The notes: generated by a model from the letters alone, not told the origin. Positions 36,765 to 50,343 are shown, numbered from the stretch's first letter. The stretch is DNA of 64,000 nt from Harmothoe impar (GCA_947462335.1 OX381705.1:38277570-38341569), one strand, 5' to 3'. A program made the numbers and translations.

Positions 36765-36969
36765 CTGCCACCTGGTGTGTGTTTTAAAAGCTAAGCATAT
36801 ACCCTTTAGACTGTTTAAATGCTAAACATCTAAACATGTTTAGCCTAACCGTTTAGGTATTTAGAATGAAAGTGTTTAATTCCTAAACAGATGATCAATA
36901 ATACACCTACCTAGCCAAAATGTTTAGGTTTTAAACATGTTTAGAACCTAAACACCTTTTTAACAGTGT
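36765..36969. repeat. Fragment related to the TIR element at 48750-60760
   Basis: It is rich in TAAACATGTTTAG palindromes and ends AAACACCTTTTTAACAGTG next to TA. The box AGCTGCCACCTGGTG at its left end appears inverted near 49484 in the larger element. Confidence 0.6.
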
Positions 36970-38120
36970 ACGCGAGGTTTTACAGTACTTCTAGAGGTCC
37001 CAAAACGATTACTATATTTCATGTATTTTGTGTTTCAAAACAACTTCCAATGACTCCCCAGCATAACCTTGCTCATAATGTATTATTATTTTGCGTTTTA
37101 CATTGGATTAGTACAAGTCTTCTCAATGGGGTCTACATTTTAAATATTCGAGATGGTAATTGATTAATTTCTGATGGAACACCCAACTGCCGATGGTAAC
37201 ATACTAGGTTATTTCAAAGAGGTCCTTTAATAGGCTCTTCCAAGTGACTATCATAAAAGTCATATTTCTGCTCTTTTTCTGAAGGGTAGAAAACCCATAA
37301 TACATCTAACAAAGACTGTCAACTCGGCAATGTCAAGATCATATCTCTATATGTCTATGCGTAATAGGATGCCCCTCCATGTTTTATACACTATTTCTAT
37401 CGATTTTATAGAAGATATAGCTTAGACTTTGATCGATACATAGGGGCTTAGAAGTTTTATTTGGCTATAAAAGTGAACTTTCTAACATTTGACTATTCTT
37501 TTGATGACGTATTTCACGAGAAGTAGGGATTCACGGGTTTCAACTATATGAACCGGGAAGCACCCTCAAAATGGAGAAATTTGTAGAGCAAATCGACCAT
37601 TTGACCCGTTTGCTTTCATTATTCTAGTACATGTATCAAAATAATATGTACCCTAACTTGATCAACAATTAAACACCTAATGATCTACGCGAAACGTGTA
37701 ATGCTTTAACAATTGGAGAACAATATGGATTTTCATTATAAACTGAAGTATTCGCTGATTTCATAAATGTATCACTAATCATGTGGTCAAGCGTGCACAC
37801 GTGGCCTGAAGGTGACTCTCAGTCTGAAGCGGGTTCCTCCGACATTCAATTAGACCCGGCACCGTGGGCGAACTGTATCTGTCTGCTGTCAAACCAGGCA
37901 TGATTGAGGACATCTGAAAATAGAAGTCACAGCGCATATTTGACCCTTGCCCCGGACCAGAGGGTTATTCCAGCACCCAGCATCGAGGTGGAAGCAGCAG
38001 GTTAGAACCGGCAGCCATCTGGCCGTCTGACATAAATCCCAGCTAAGGATGAAGCTATATAGAGGGGTCAGCCACACTAACCTCAGCAACATCCCCCAAC
38101 CCAGTCATCGCCCCAACCCT

Positions 38121-38294
38121 CAGTGGCGGATCCAGGCGGATCCAGGATTTTGAAAAGGAGGGCCGCGCTATTGGAAATTCATTCCCAACAACATTTTAGC
38201 AAGTGTTACATTAGACAAACAGACATTTTCCCTAAAAACGGGGGGGGGGGGGGGTGGAGGGCTCGTGCCCTCGCCTCCTCTAGATCCGCCACTG
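38121..38294. mobile_element. 174-bp MITE with CAGTGGCGGATCC ends
   Basis: The left end CAGTGGCGGATCCAGG and right end CTAGATCCGCCACTG are inverse. The interior has a G-run. A degraded relative lies at 1374-1475. The duplication is not certain. Confidence 0.8.
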
Positions 38295-39299
38295 CCCCTT
38301 ATGTAAAGACACAAGCTTGTGCCAGGGTCTTCTCCATAGCAAGCGAATGTGGTTTCACGCAATTATCCTATAACATATATGTGTCCGCAGGGAATGTCTC
38401 TCCTTGAGATGTACACAGAGAAAGGAAATAGTCAAAGGATGTCCAGGCTTCACTGAAAAACTCTATAGAGTCTCTAAGGTCGTCTTACAGGACGACCCTA
38501 GGTTATTTTAAGTGAACAGCATAGAATTAACGAGCCTCAACTCTTCAAATTGACAACCGCTAGGTTACCATCCCACAAGACGACCCTAGACTTGTCAAGG
38601 TTGTCAAACCAAAAGGTTGATACAAGCCTAGATTAGCCCCAGCTGGGGATCATCATTGTATAAGGGTGACAGGTCTAGGATTACCAAAAGTATGAGTTGG
38701 GTCAGGTTTCAGATGCTAAGATTATTTGATTTAAATACATACCCATAGTGTCTATAAGACAGTCTTGTTTAATACACTAGTGCCACCAGGGGTTCGTATA
38801 ATGTATCACCAAGTCTTTACTGAGAATAGGCTACCCTTTAGCAATGGACTGTAGGCTTGTGTGTGTATCATACCAATAGAAGGTGCATGCACCTACTTGT
38901 GCCATGGTGATAGACACAAAAGAGGTGTCTTCATTCTACACATGTGCTCTATTTTTTAAATGTTGTCAAAAGTATGCATTCTTTACATTATCTTACTTTT
39001 TCCCTAGATACTTCATATAATCCTCCATATTAGCATATATGTACAATGTATTGCAATACTCAGTATCATATCAACATAGGAATTAATCAATTTGTTCCCA
39101 AGGGTACATATTTATGCTAGGTAATGGCAGGGGCATGGTGAATCACTTCTAGACAAGTTTAGGGCTGGTACATGCCAGGTAGCTCTAGATGGGTCCTCTC
39201 CTCTAACTGAAGAGTTATGCTTGTCAGCCCCTATCCTTGTCAGATTGACGAGGCAGTGCCGGGTCTGCCGACCCTGTACTTTTTCTCTGTTGCCTCCAG

Positions 39300-42050
39300 A
39301 ATGACTCCCTCTTCTTAATCTCTTTCTGACTCTGTTAGCGTAGGGAGCCAGTACCCGAGGGAGTTAATGTGACGCCCCTAAGAGAACTCTGGTTTTGGCT
39401 CCAAAATGACTCCCTCTCATGACTCCCATCACAAAACAGAGTCCAGGTCGTGCTCCCAAACTCTCTTCAGAAAGGAAGTCTAGGAACAGTGATTCCAAAT
39501 GTGAAGGGATTCATTGAGTCAGGACTCCCTTTATAGAGAGGGTCGTTGAAGGATAGGTCCTTTGGAATAGCGAGTCACATTGGTCATTTCTATCCCCTTT
39601 CCCCGGGGGGGGGGGGGGTAGTCACTCTATGTTGGTAACTACCCACCTCCAAACTACCGCACCCACCAAATTCAGGATCTGACCGCCTGTCTATTCCTCA
39701 CATACCCCACCGCCCATAGTATTTCAGTTCATTTGTACCAACCGCCCTGGAAATGGACTGTCCAACTACAGAGACCCTAGATAGAGATTACTAGTAAGGG
39801 GAGGAGAGGCATGGCTAGGAAGGTTATGACGGCCAGGAGGCGGCAGGGGACGGCCAGGAGGCGACAGGGGTCGGGTGTTGGGCTCCCAGAAAGTATACAC
39901 AGCCATAAGCCGTGATAAGGAGGGAACAGGCTGACCATCCCCCCACCCCCCCCCCCCCCCCCGCCAACTTCCCTCTCTGCTCATGGCAGGACATCCCTAG
40001 GGTATGGATAGAGGACAGTTTAATAGTAAAACAAGCACAGAACACCGACCCCCCCCCTCAGTGTGACTAATCCTATACCATCCCTCATATTTCACCTCCC
40101 TTGAATGAGCATCTCCCTTTGTTCTTATGGCTGTGTAAACTTCACAGCCTGGATGCTAATTACAAACTGAAATGCAGGGGCTATACCGATCTACACCCTA
40201 CACTTTTCAAAATTCCTCCCCTGAGATGCAGAGATGCAGGTAAACAAAGGAGTACAAAGGAGAGGGGTATACCATTATTTCTCATGTGCACCTTTTTACG
40301 ACACAGGTACCGCCCCCTATTTCGAGTTAGGGGGTGGCCATTCTTGTAAAAAAAAAAGGGGGGTGGAGGGGTAAAACGAAAAACTCCCTTACCGCCCCCT
40401 ATTTCTGCTTTACCGCCCCCTATTTTTGAGGCCCACCGCCCCCGCTTTCTAGGGCCGTTTGGAGGTGGGTACCCATTTCCGATCTGAGTACCCCCCCCGG
40501 GCCCCTTTCCCTCTACATAACCATTTCAATGGCTGTCACCTTAGCTCATCGTCATATATCATATTGGTGCACAGCCATAGTTAATATATGAGGAAACATC
40601 TGCATTTTTGTGGGTTCATCTTTCTCATGTTTCTACAAGTTGTGTCTATACCCAATATATCATACTAATGCTAGAAAACTAACAAGAATTATCTAATAGA
40701 AGTTAATTCTGACATTAAATGGTGATGCTACAATGATGTGTATGCATTTGTATACCGTTAGCTGAGTATAGAATAATACCCAGGGAATAATCCCAATCTA
40801 ATTATAGTGCTACCATCTAGCAGGCCAAATGATAACCGCCTGTTTGATTCCCTCGCTCATTCAGCAACTCCTTTGGGTAGTTCAGGCCACATGTGACACC
40901 CTTAACTGACATTGAATCTATGATGAATAGGAAATGGAGCCTTGGATCTTGACTCTGATTAAAAAGAGTCAGATGATTTCTAAATGTGTAAGTCAGTCTA
41001 CTGTAGTACCACCTAATGTGTTTCCTATTTAAGTCTTGTATACTCACTTTCATGACTCACTATGGGATTCCAGGCATCTATTCACCTCAGCTGACCTGGA
41101 ATCTAATTGAAAAGGAGTCAGAGCCATCAGAAGTTCTAGGGACTCCAGAGACCGCTGGGTGAGCCCCTGTACACAGTGCACACTGCAGATCAGCATTTTG
41201 GTGCAGCTGTGTGGCACATACACTGTTATGAAACTCCCCTCTTAGGGGGTGACATTTTAATTATTACTGTTAGGTTATCACTCAGGAATGCAGTCAAGAG
41301 AAAGGCATATCCAGCCATACCTATGATAAGTGACTGCACCTAAGAGAAGTTAGCAATTTTATTGGTGATATAATAGATTTTATCAAAAAGCAGGAGAAAC
41401 CCTATGAAGTTTTGAATCCTGGTGCAGGTTTCTTTTGGGTTTGTGATATCATCCAACATGTTGCTATATGATGTTAAAAATGGAAGCAATCAGAGGATGC
41501 TCTCACCTGTTCCCAGACCATAACATCATAATAATCATGATTGGGTCATTAAGGCAATTCGTTCACTTTCTACTCACACCCACTGAGGTGATTGGATAAT
41601 CATATTAACACAGTCTGTCAATCACAGCCTAGCCTTTCCAGTTCTCCAAATGCCCTTCAAGCCCTTTACATAACTACCTCCCAAATACCAGCCCCACTCA
41701 ACCATGACCCAAACACCCTCCCCTACCAATATCAATTGCCCCCAGACTAACTCTAACTGTTATATAGAGAATGTACATGGGGAACTTGGTGGATTTTATT
41801 GACACATATTTGATGATTGTCTGGGTTCTATGATAGATAGAAAGAAAATTCCAAAAGATTTGGATTATATTTCTCACATTCTACACCATAGAAGAAAAAG
41901 AATTGATCATTTAAATCTTTTTGATTTTTTTTCTGGAGTCCCTATATTAGAAGAGGGAGTTACACAGTGTGCAAAGGAAGCCAAGGGGAGGCCTGGCTCT
42001 CTTTTTGTAACCTGTGCTCCCTTTGTCACTCGGTTTTTTCTCTCTGTGTA
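39300..42050 (-). repeat. Right arm of the large diverged inverted repeat
   Basis: Inverse partner of 33846-36085 (matched blocks listed there). It is interrupted by the hAT-like MITE at 39602-40501. The outer end carries TTTTCTCTCTGTGTAC, pairing with GTGCACAGAGAGAAGAAA at 33846. A minus-strand frame at 40817-41053 is within the repeat and looks non-coding. Confidence 0.7.
39602..40501. mobile_element. 900-bp hAT-like MITE, CCCGGGGGG termini, 8-bp duplication
   Basis: It begins CCCGGGGGGG..GTAGTC and ends TGAGTACCCCCCCCGGG. The flanks are CCCCTTTC at 39594-39601 and 40502-40509. Subterminal CCACCTCCAAAC is inverted at the other end (GTTTGGAGGTGG). The same terminal type and duplication length as 31170-31675 show one family. 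The interior includes TTACCGCCCCCTATTT repeats. Confidence 0.82.
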
Positions 42051-42885
42051 CGTCATCCTACGGGACAATCCTAACACAACAAAGCCCACTCTATAGCCTT
42101 TCCATTTGGTTGTGATTTCAACCCTTAACTGCATGCAATGATTCTCTTCTTCCGCCCCATAGTATGAGAATTTAAGTAATTATGATTAGGATCAACATAA
42201 CAATTAATCAATTCATTTTACAGTGTACATACTGTAAACCTTACATGCTAAATGGCTTTTTATTTATGCTGTGGTTATCTTCTCTGATCAATTTAGAAAT
42301 CAGTGCACACCCTCATTTTAGAATGCAATAGGTTTATTTGACAAAACGAACCCTTATTCTAGGGTCCACTGACAGTGGAAATAGATGGAAAATGACCCAT
42401 AATTCGCGTTTTTTAGTATGCACGTGCACTTTTGATGCTGAGTTCCGGGACCAATTCCCCAGCATTTGTAAGAAAAAGAGAGTGCATGTTGGGGAGAGAG
42501 GGGCACGTTGACCACCTGGGCATGTTGAACCACTCGCTCTCTTTGCTACAATGGCTAGTTCTTTGGGAATTTTCCAGTAGTATGCCTACCACATTACCCC
42601 CTTATATAGGTATTCCAGAGTAGCAGCAGCATCATGTTTATTTTGTGATGCTGAGGAGAAGTTCGGACAACATTAAAGATTTATGCCCTTGAACGTAAAT
42701 ATTTGCAATTGTTAAACTTTTGTTCTTATACATGTTGTTGCAAAACATTGCTGGCCTAAGATCTGTATGGAGGTCAAAGTATACATCTGAATGCTTGCAT
42801 AAAACCTGATTTTACTCCTGAAAGTAATTTGAATAACAACACCCTTATCTACGATGGCCAGAATAGGGTACATTGAGCCACAAAA

Positions 42886-42922
42886 ATTGGGGCACCTTGA
42901 ACCATGCTCAAGGTGCCCCAAT
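42886..42922. repeat. Perfect hairpin, 15-base arms
   Basis: ATTGGGGCACCTTGA, seven-base loop, then its exact inverse. Nearby phrases of GGGCACGTTGA..TTGAACCA type at 42506-42540 hint at a decayed repeat. Confidence 0.85.
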
Positions 42923-44281
42923 CCCTGTCTTGGAAGCACTAGTTCCATTATTTACCACATATGCAGATGTGCATTGTCATGCATAGAGGGACAAAGTATC
43001 ACCACTTTTCACCAGAGGGCATCATTTACAAGGTATCCTTGTCAGCTTGTAAACAAGAGATAATTATTACTCAGTTCAACTCAGTTCTGCATCTACCATA
43101 GTCGCCCCCTGGTGTATGTAGCCCCCTCTGCGAATAGACCACACAGGACGGGTTATCAACTAGCCCAATATTTATATGTTAATGCCCCCATCAACATAGG
43201 CTGATAGAATACATAGTTTGCTAGTTGTGATAGCCAATTACTTCATAGCATATTCACATTCTTTATTCCCAGATGTATCACTTTTCAGAAGTAGAACAGC
43301 CTATTACATCATAGGATGATATAATTAAAGAGTAATATGGACCTTGCAAATAACAGCAAGCCTATGAAGATGCCTTATATTGACCTAAAGGTTAAACAGA
43401 GTCTATACACACCAAGTCAGCTAAGATTAAGGTTTTGAAACGATTCCTACAACACACTTTTTTCTACAGTGTTAGACACCCGTACGTCACCAGTACATCC
43501 CAAGTACCTTACCAGTTCATGTTACATCCACCAGTTCGTCACCACTACATGTACGGTTTACAATAGAAAAGCTTATGGTAAGTGTCACAAAAGTGATTAG
43601 GAAGTGTTTATGATATAGGAAGCGTTGACCTTAGAACGGGGTGAACTATATGCCAAGATAGATACACAGTTCTTAAGTATAATTATGTAAGTGAAGGGGG
43701 TTTGGAAATATGGTAGGGATGAACAGGAGGTGGTGAGGCATAGCTTCCTATTGCATAAGGGCGGGAGGGGGCAGACCCTGGAGGTGGAGACATACCTCAC
43801 CTTGTCTCCGGCCAGGGCTGCCTGTATGGCATGTAAACAATACCATCGCCCATATAAAAAGTGCATTGTTGGAGCAGAGCCTTGTGTCCACATAGCCTGC
43901 TAAGAGCACCCAGGACGTGTCGCATTTGTCATGGGAAGGTGCTGATAACACTAGACCTCTGGACCCTGCGACACGCAGGTAAGACATAGTGAAACAAACA
44001 TACACACTTTAGGACTAACTGTGGATGGCCTCTGCTCTTAGATGGAAAGACGACATTAAGAGTGGTAAACTGCAAAGGGAGTTTAGTGGCTTTAGTGCCT
44101 GGTATACATTAAACTTAAAGGCCAATCCGGCATTCTACCCCGGGACTGTTCAATTGAAGCTCTTTGGCCAGCTTTTAAGCTGAGGACCGGGGCTGAGGAC
44201 TACTAATGTCAGACATGTAGGTCCCGCGGCATCTGCGTCTATCCCGTGGTCGACAGAAAGTGGCGTACCCTTATAAAGGCT

Positions 44282-44963
44282 GGTATACACGGCGCGTTTT
44301 CAGCAGGCTAGAAAAGACAAAAGACCAGGAGAAAAATTTCTGGAAGTTTGCTCTTGTACTGCCTTGTCTGGAGGAGACCATACACGGCACCTTTTCCAGA
44401 CCAGAATCTTGGTGGTAGTCTGTATATCTAAAGGTCAGTGGGCTGCCCTGAGCTACTTGCATGTAACATGACCTTGATCAGGGCCTCCCAATGGTTGAGT
44501 TTACTACATGTCCGGGCTACATGTACAACATGTTGTGAGCAGACTGGTTTTTCTTGTGTCATATTCCCTGGAATTTCTTGTAGTGAAACTTGAGAAATGC
44601 TCATCATCATTCTACTTTTGGAATTTCTTGTTATTTGCTATAGTTAAGCTCGTGAAATACAAATCACCATTGAACATGTCACTAGGAACATTCACTATTC
44701 TCGTGAATCTCCAGTGTCTATATCTTATGTATACAGCTAGTGTTTCTCCGGGGAAATACACACGTTACTAACTCATACCATTCTTGAGTTCTGTTGGGAG
44801 GGCACACATACTGTGCACAGACTTTAGCAGACAAGTTCAGACAACCCAAGACAAGTTGTCTGGAACAGATATACACCAACAGTTTTGAGGACACAAGACC
44901 TCTCCAGACATAAATGAGGTTGTTTGGTCTTGTCATGTTTACTGAAAAGACCCCGTGTATACC
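44282..44963. mobile_element. MITE-like element with GGTATACACGG ends
   Basis: The left GGTATACACGGCGCGTTTTC and the inverse of the right end GGTATACACGGGGTCTTTTC match with few changes. The interior repeats CAGACAAG/CTTGTCTG-like words. No coding sequence. Confidence 0.6.
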
Positions 44964-46311
44964 GATCGTTAGGAGGTAGCACAAGGGAAAGATGTTGGTG
45001 GGAGAAGGCATGAGGAGAGTGGAAGCAGCAGAGAAAGGTAGGGAGTAAAGGGGCTGTTGGGTGGAGGCGTGTGACCTTTGAATGTGTTGCGGAAGGTCGT
45101 GGTGGGCAGCTGTGCATCAACAGGTGGTAAGACTCAGTGCCCTCCATCCCAGTGAGATGTTTTCACACAGGGCCATCATGGCGGGCCAAATATCCACATC
45201 TAGGGGCCGAGACTGCCACACCAGAACCAAGTCGGTTACCATACATAATATCATTTACTGTTGTCCGTTGACGATAGGAAAAGTCTCTGTCTAAGTCCAC
45301 TGAGGGAATATTTTGGATATAATAACCCGAGTATATTAACTATATAACCTCATACTCCGTACTTTAGATGAATGAAAACCTCATTCTATCAGCAGAGATG
45401 TGGCATAACCGGTTGACTTCAGTGAATAGGACAAGTGTAAATATCTTTTTAACATATCAGAAACACTTGATAGTGATTCCCTCATAAATGGCAACAGTAT
45501 TTTGGTCAAGTAGATGACGTTGAGGGCTGTCAATAAAGAGGTTCCAGTTGGAAGACCCGCCTGGCATACTGAGTATTGCAGTAGCTATCTGTTGTTATTA
45601 CACGATTGGGCCACTCATCATGCTTTCTCAGGGATGAAAGTCTTCAAGTTTTTCCCTGAAATCAAGTTTTCAAATCAAAAAAATATGATCAGGATTAGTA
45701 TATATTTGATTATTACTCAATATAAACTCAAACAAACTTATTTTGTTTGTGTAATCCTATGATAAGACAGCAGAATCATCACTGGTTCATCCTCAGTGGT
45801 CCTACCCATACACAGACAGGCTACACCACACTGATCTCAGTGTCAAGTTTTTCTCAGCCTATTTCAAGTTAACTTGAGAAACCTTGAAGCCCTCTCTCTC
45901 CTCTATAGTCCTATGCATTTACACTCTTCACATGAGGCTTAGCCACTGAAACTAAGGTGCTATGCATGGAGAGTGTATGGACAGATTTCTCATTCTCCTC
46001 AGCAGGAGATAACGTCCATGATCACATGGACATGACAAATGCTTCTCCTCAGCAGGAGATGGCGTCCAGGAGAATATAGACATGACAAATCCTGCTGCAC
46101 AGCACTAGATATATGTGTCTATAGATGCATAAACATTCATATGCTCTATAATGTAGTTATGAGGTATGTAATATCTTCAAGTTTTTTTGACATAGTTGAC
46201 TTTCATCCCTGCTTCTGGGATATCCCCGTGATATCGGCACTCTTCCGGTGGATATCGGCACTCTTCCGGTTGACGGGAGTCATTCCGAAATTTCGTCACC
46301 CATAAACTCCT

Positions 46312-46390
46312 AGGTTTCATGGTGATTTGAACTTGGGACCCCAAGAGTTGAAGTCGGACGCTCTACGTGCTACGCCGTGGAGGCGCTGGT
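46312..46390 (-). repeat. tRNA-like SINE head
   Basis: The minus strand has GGCGTAGCACGTAGAGCGTC (A-box-like) and AGTTCAAATC (B-box-like) at tRNA spacing. It is too diverged for a functional tRNA. Confidence 0.45.
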
Positions 46391-46819
46391 AAGTGAAGGG
46401 GATGAAACAAGGAGTCTTTTGGCAAAGTTTCAGGCCTGTAGAGTTACAGAAGAAAAGACATTTTTTGGTATAATTTCTTTGAAAGTCAATTTTCTAAAAT
46501 TCTTTTTTTATTTATTAGTAAGGTAGAAGTTGGACTTAACTTATCTACGCATTAAAATAATTCTAGTTTTTATTTTAACATATATAAATGCATAATAAAA
46601 AAAGTACTATGATCATCCTCTGCGGGTCTACGTATGACGTCCCCACACGGCCTGTGGCATGTGAGCCGCTTGACTACAGCCGCGATGGTACAAAGGGAAG
46701 GAAACGCTGGGTATATTCAAGTCTGCAAGTCTCAATACACGCGTCCCCGGCCACGGTGCACCTACACTGGCGCCCTGCTGCTTACTCCAGGCTCTGCGAG
46801 CCTATAGCAGGGAAACCAC

Positions 46820-46822
<3 letters not shown>

Positions 46823-46875
<53 letters not shown>

Positions 46876-47010
46876 CAGAGAGAGAGAGAGACAGAGAGAC
46901 AGAGACAGAGAGACAGAGAGACAGAGAGACAGAGAGACAGAGAGACAGAGAGAGAGAGACAGAGAGAGAGAGACACACACACACACAGAGAGAGACAGAC
47001 AGAGAGAGAC

Positions 47011-47043
<33 letters not shown>

Positions 47044-47562
47044 CAGAGAGAGAGACAGAGAGAGAGACAGAGAGAGAGACAGAGAGAGAGACAGAGAGAG
47101 AGACAGAGAGAGAGACAGAGAGAGAGAGACAGAGAGAGAGAGACAGAGAGAGAGACAGAGACAGAGAGAGAGACAGAGAGAGACAGAGAGACAGAGAGAG
47201 ACAGAGACAGAGAGAGACAGAGACAGAGAGACAGAGACAGAGAGAGAGACAGAATGATAGAGACAGAGAGAGAGACAGAGAGAGAGACAGAGAGAGAGAC
47301 AGAGAGAGAGACAGAGAGAGAGACAGAGAGAGAGACAGAGAGAGAGACAGAGAGAGACAGAGAGAGAGACAGAGAGAGAGACAGAGAGAGAGACAGAGAG
47401 AGAGACAGAGAGAGAGACAGAGAGACAGAGAGAGAGACAGAGAGAGAGACAGAGAGAGAGACAGAGAGAGAGACAGAGAGAGACAGAGAGAGAGACAGAG
47501 AGAGACAGAGAGAGAGACAGAGAGAGAGACAGAGAGAGAGACAGAGAGAGAGACAGAGAGGT
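46823..47562. repeat. 740-bp (AGAG)n/(AGAC)n compound microsatellite
   Basis: GA repeats punctuated by ACAGAG at near-regular 10-16 base steps, with one ACACAC patch at 46971-46987. The two 327-residue open frames across it (RERE and SLSL repeats) are artefacts. Confidence 0.98.
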
Positions 47563-47669
47563 GCGGGGTAGGCCTACAGGGTATCATGCGGAGTCTTTGT
47601 GAGTGTATCAGCACCATAGGGTTGGCATGATGCAGTAAGGAGTTAATAGGCCTATAATCGTGTAATAAA

Positions 47670-47798
47670 CCTAATAATGAATGGTTATCAGGCACTCGGG
47701 ATGTATATCGTATGGATATAAGCATTCGTGCTACGCACTCATGCCTATATCCTACGATATACAATCCCTTGTGCCTAATAACCATACATTATTGGTTA
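47670..47798. mobile_element. Foldback element, AATAATGAATGG ends
   Basis: CCTAATAATGAATGGTTATC..GGCAC is mirrored by GTGCC..AACCATACATTATTGG. Inner arms pair too (TCGTATGGATATA / TATATCCTACGA). Sister copy at 62006-62130. Confidence 0.8.
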
Positions 47799-47840
47799 AA
47801 TATGGAGAATTATAAGAAGTATCTCGGGGAAAGGTGGACG

Positions 47841-48027
47841 TACCGTATTCGACGTAATAAGCGCCCTGGGCGCTTATAAAATCATTCTAATGGCGTTTTT
47901 AGTACATAAGAGTTTAATTGTCTCCAAAATCGTGAAATTTGGGTCTTTGTTCTAGTCTTGAAAATTCCCCAAAAAGGGGGGGGGGGCGCTTATTAGGGGG
48001 AGGGCGCTTATTACGTCGAATATGGTA
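47841..48027. mobile_element. 187-bp MITE with TACCGTATTCGACG ends
   Basis: The ends TACCGTATTCGACGTAATAA and the inverse of the right end TACCATATTCGACGTAATAA match with one change and run on into GCGCCC. A TA at each edge fits a Tc1/mariner-type target. A second inner copy of GGGCGCTTATTA is present. Confidence 0.85.
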
Positions 48028-48749
48028 CACACTTTTGGCAACATTAGGAAAATAGAGTACATGTGTAGAGTGGTGATAGAGTGAAGACACCTCTTTTGTG
48101 TCTTTCACCAGGCATAAGTAGATGCATGTACCTTTCCACTGGTATGATAGATACACAAGCCTACATCAGTCCTACAGCTATTTTCATTGTTATCTGAGCG
48201 TTATAGGGTAGACATAAATGTTAGAGAATTGGTTAATTAAAAAAAATATTAAATATTGAAGTAGTTATGTAGCTGATATGATGCAATTTTATCGTTCTAT
48301 CAAAAGGTTGAGTTATATTGATTATTATCGTTGTCGTATGTGGTATTTATCATTGCTGGTTGGACCTTACTTACTGATCCTTAAGTTAGTACTATGGAGG
48401 AGAGATGACGCCCCCAACACCAGGCAGAATATCTACTGCTACACCTATAGGCTATAGATGACCGCACCATTCTGCTTCTGCAGCTATTCCTGCACTGGGG
48501 AACCCTCTCCAACAATTAATGACCTCTCAACCGGGAGATTCCGCACTATACTCTGTCTCTAACCCTCTCTTAGTATATCGGTAGCACTAATATAACTAAC
48601 TCTGTTTCATAAATCGTTATACTAATATTTTAAACTAGGCTATTTCATAGACTTCATGTTATCTTAATGGCTTGTCAATATGCCTTTTATGATTTCTTAG
48701 ATTATAAGAAAAAATCTATGACAAAAATTAGCATAATAAAATGCTTCTA
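48028..48749. other. Gene-free stretch
   Basis: No supported features. Confidence 0.55.
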
Positions 48750-50190
48750 CACTGTAAAAACAGTGTTTAACTTTGAACACCAAAAAAGCTAAACATGTTT
48801 TATCTGTACGCACTTAAGACATCTAATCAGACTTTATGTATGTTAAACACATAATTTCTAAATGCCTAAACACCGAAGACATACATGTGTTTAGATATTT
48901 AGAAAGTAAACGCTTATGCAGATGGGTGTTTACTATTTATACATACGTTTTCTTTGTGTTTAGCCTTTAAACATTATGTTAACTGCCTGTTCAGCATTTA
49001 AACAGTGAGGTGTTTAGATACCAAATAGTGCATGGAACATTTTTTCTCTAGTATGCCAATCATTTTGCTATCATTATTCCGATTATCTTGGCAGCTTTTT
49101 ATAACCTATTGAAATGCAATTCTAATACTTATGATCCAAACATAAGCGTGGCCTTTTCTCTAAAGTTCAGAAAATCTGCAGAAATGAGTATTCCAATTAC
49201 AAGCAAAGTCAGAACCAGAAACGTGGTGATTAATGGAGTGTGATCCCCTGCCTATATTTGGGGCACAGTTTATAAACAAGGAAATATAGTGTTTTGCCTA
49301 AAACTGGATCATGGCTGTGTCTGTTTGTCGTCATTGGTATACTTGTGGAAACACTTAACATATACATTGTAACCATGTTAAATACTTTATCAGTTTAGAC
49401 TTAAACACATTTAATCTAAACATCTAAACACTAGACCTAAACATGTTTAAGTGTTTAGATATTAAACACAATTTTATTCCACCAGGTGGCAGCTAAGTAG
49501 ATGGATGGACTTTCCCCACCCATCTCTAAGCTGATCCTTGAATAAACAAACAAAGAATCATATCATTTGAGTGATTCAAATATGGGAACATATGGCTATT
49601 ATTGTGCAAAAAGGAGGTCTATGATTTGGGGTTTAGAAATAATGTGCAGAAAAGCTATAACCACTGGGGACACCTGTTCTATGGGACATAAGAAAATATA
49701 TAGCAATGTTCCCTCTATCATTCTGTTGTACACATTTCCCAGTTACTTAGTATGGATGCTATGTAACATATGTGAAGACACTCTATAAAAGTGTTATAAA
49801 ATACTACTATTTCCAGGCTATCTGAATATAAGATGATAAATTGGACCGATAATATATCCTAATATGCACATTACAATCATTATAAACACATCAGCTTCAC
49901 CTAAACACTATTTAACCAAACACCTACTATATCTAAATGCTATTCATCTAAATGCCTAATAATTCTAAACACTACACATGTAAACACTCTACAGTTCTAC
50001 ACACTATATATCTGTAGGGGCTAGGGTTATACGGGGTTATTATATGACGAGTGCTGTTGGATGCTGTGTTGCGAGCTCAGTCCGAACCCTTCAGTCCGAC
50101 GGTAGGTGGCGACACCTACCCCGGGCTTGGGGTATGGACAGAGGTCGCTATAGGCTTCCGGTCTGCGTGTGCGCGCGCAGGCTGGCTGCC

Positions 50191-50198
50191 TATATATA
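50191..50198 (+). promoter_or_regulatory. LTR TATA box
   Basis: TATATATA lies about 150 bases before the AATAAA signal in the LTR, in keeping with a U3 promoter. The same box is at 60286-60293 in the 3' LTR. Confidence 0.6.
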
Positions 50199-50343
50199 CC
50201 CGGCATCTGACGGTACTCGTCGGTTACTCTGAGCCACGCTGGTGAAGAGACCCCGTGATCATATCGGCTGCTTAGCCTACTGACCCGTTCCGAACTCTAT
50301 AGGGAGTTCGCACACTTAGTGACTGCTTGTTTAGGTTTACCTG

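Larger units (their letters stand above)
36086..39299. other. Spacer between the two arms; no gene seen
   Basis: No ORF with domain or splice support. It contains the TTTAGG/AAACA palindromic repeat fragment at 36765-36969, a MITE at 38121-38294, and at 38410-38500 a third copy, in direct orientation, of the sequence near the left arm's outer end (TGTACACAGAGAAAGG and a TGTCCAGGCT follow-on). Confidence 0.5.
42051..46800. other. Gene-free stretch with small mobile remnants
   Basis: No supported gene. A perfect 15-base-arm hairpin (42886-42922), an end of the CACTGTAGAAAAAAGTGTGTT family near 43450, a MITE (44282-44963) and a SINE-like head (46310-46390) are listed separately or noted here. 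Confidence 0.5.

Noticed and set aside
46588..47785. Two 327-residue open frames (RERERE and SLSLSL)
   Set aside because: Both arise from the AGAG/AGAC microsatellite; no other coding signal.
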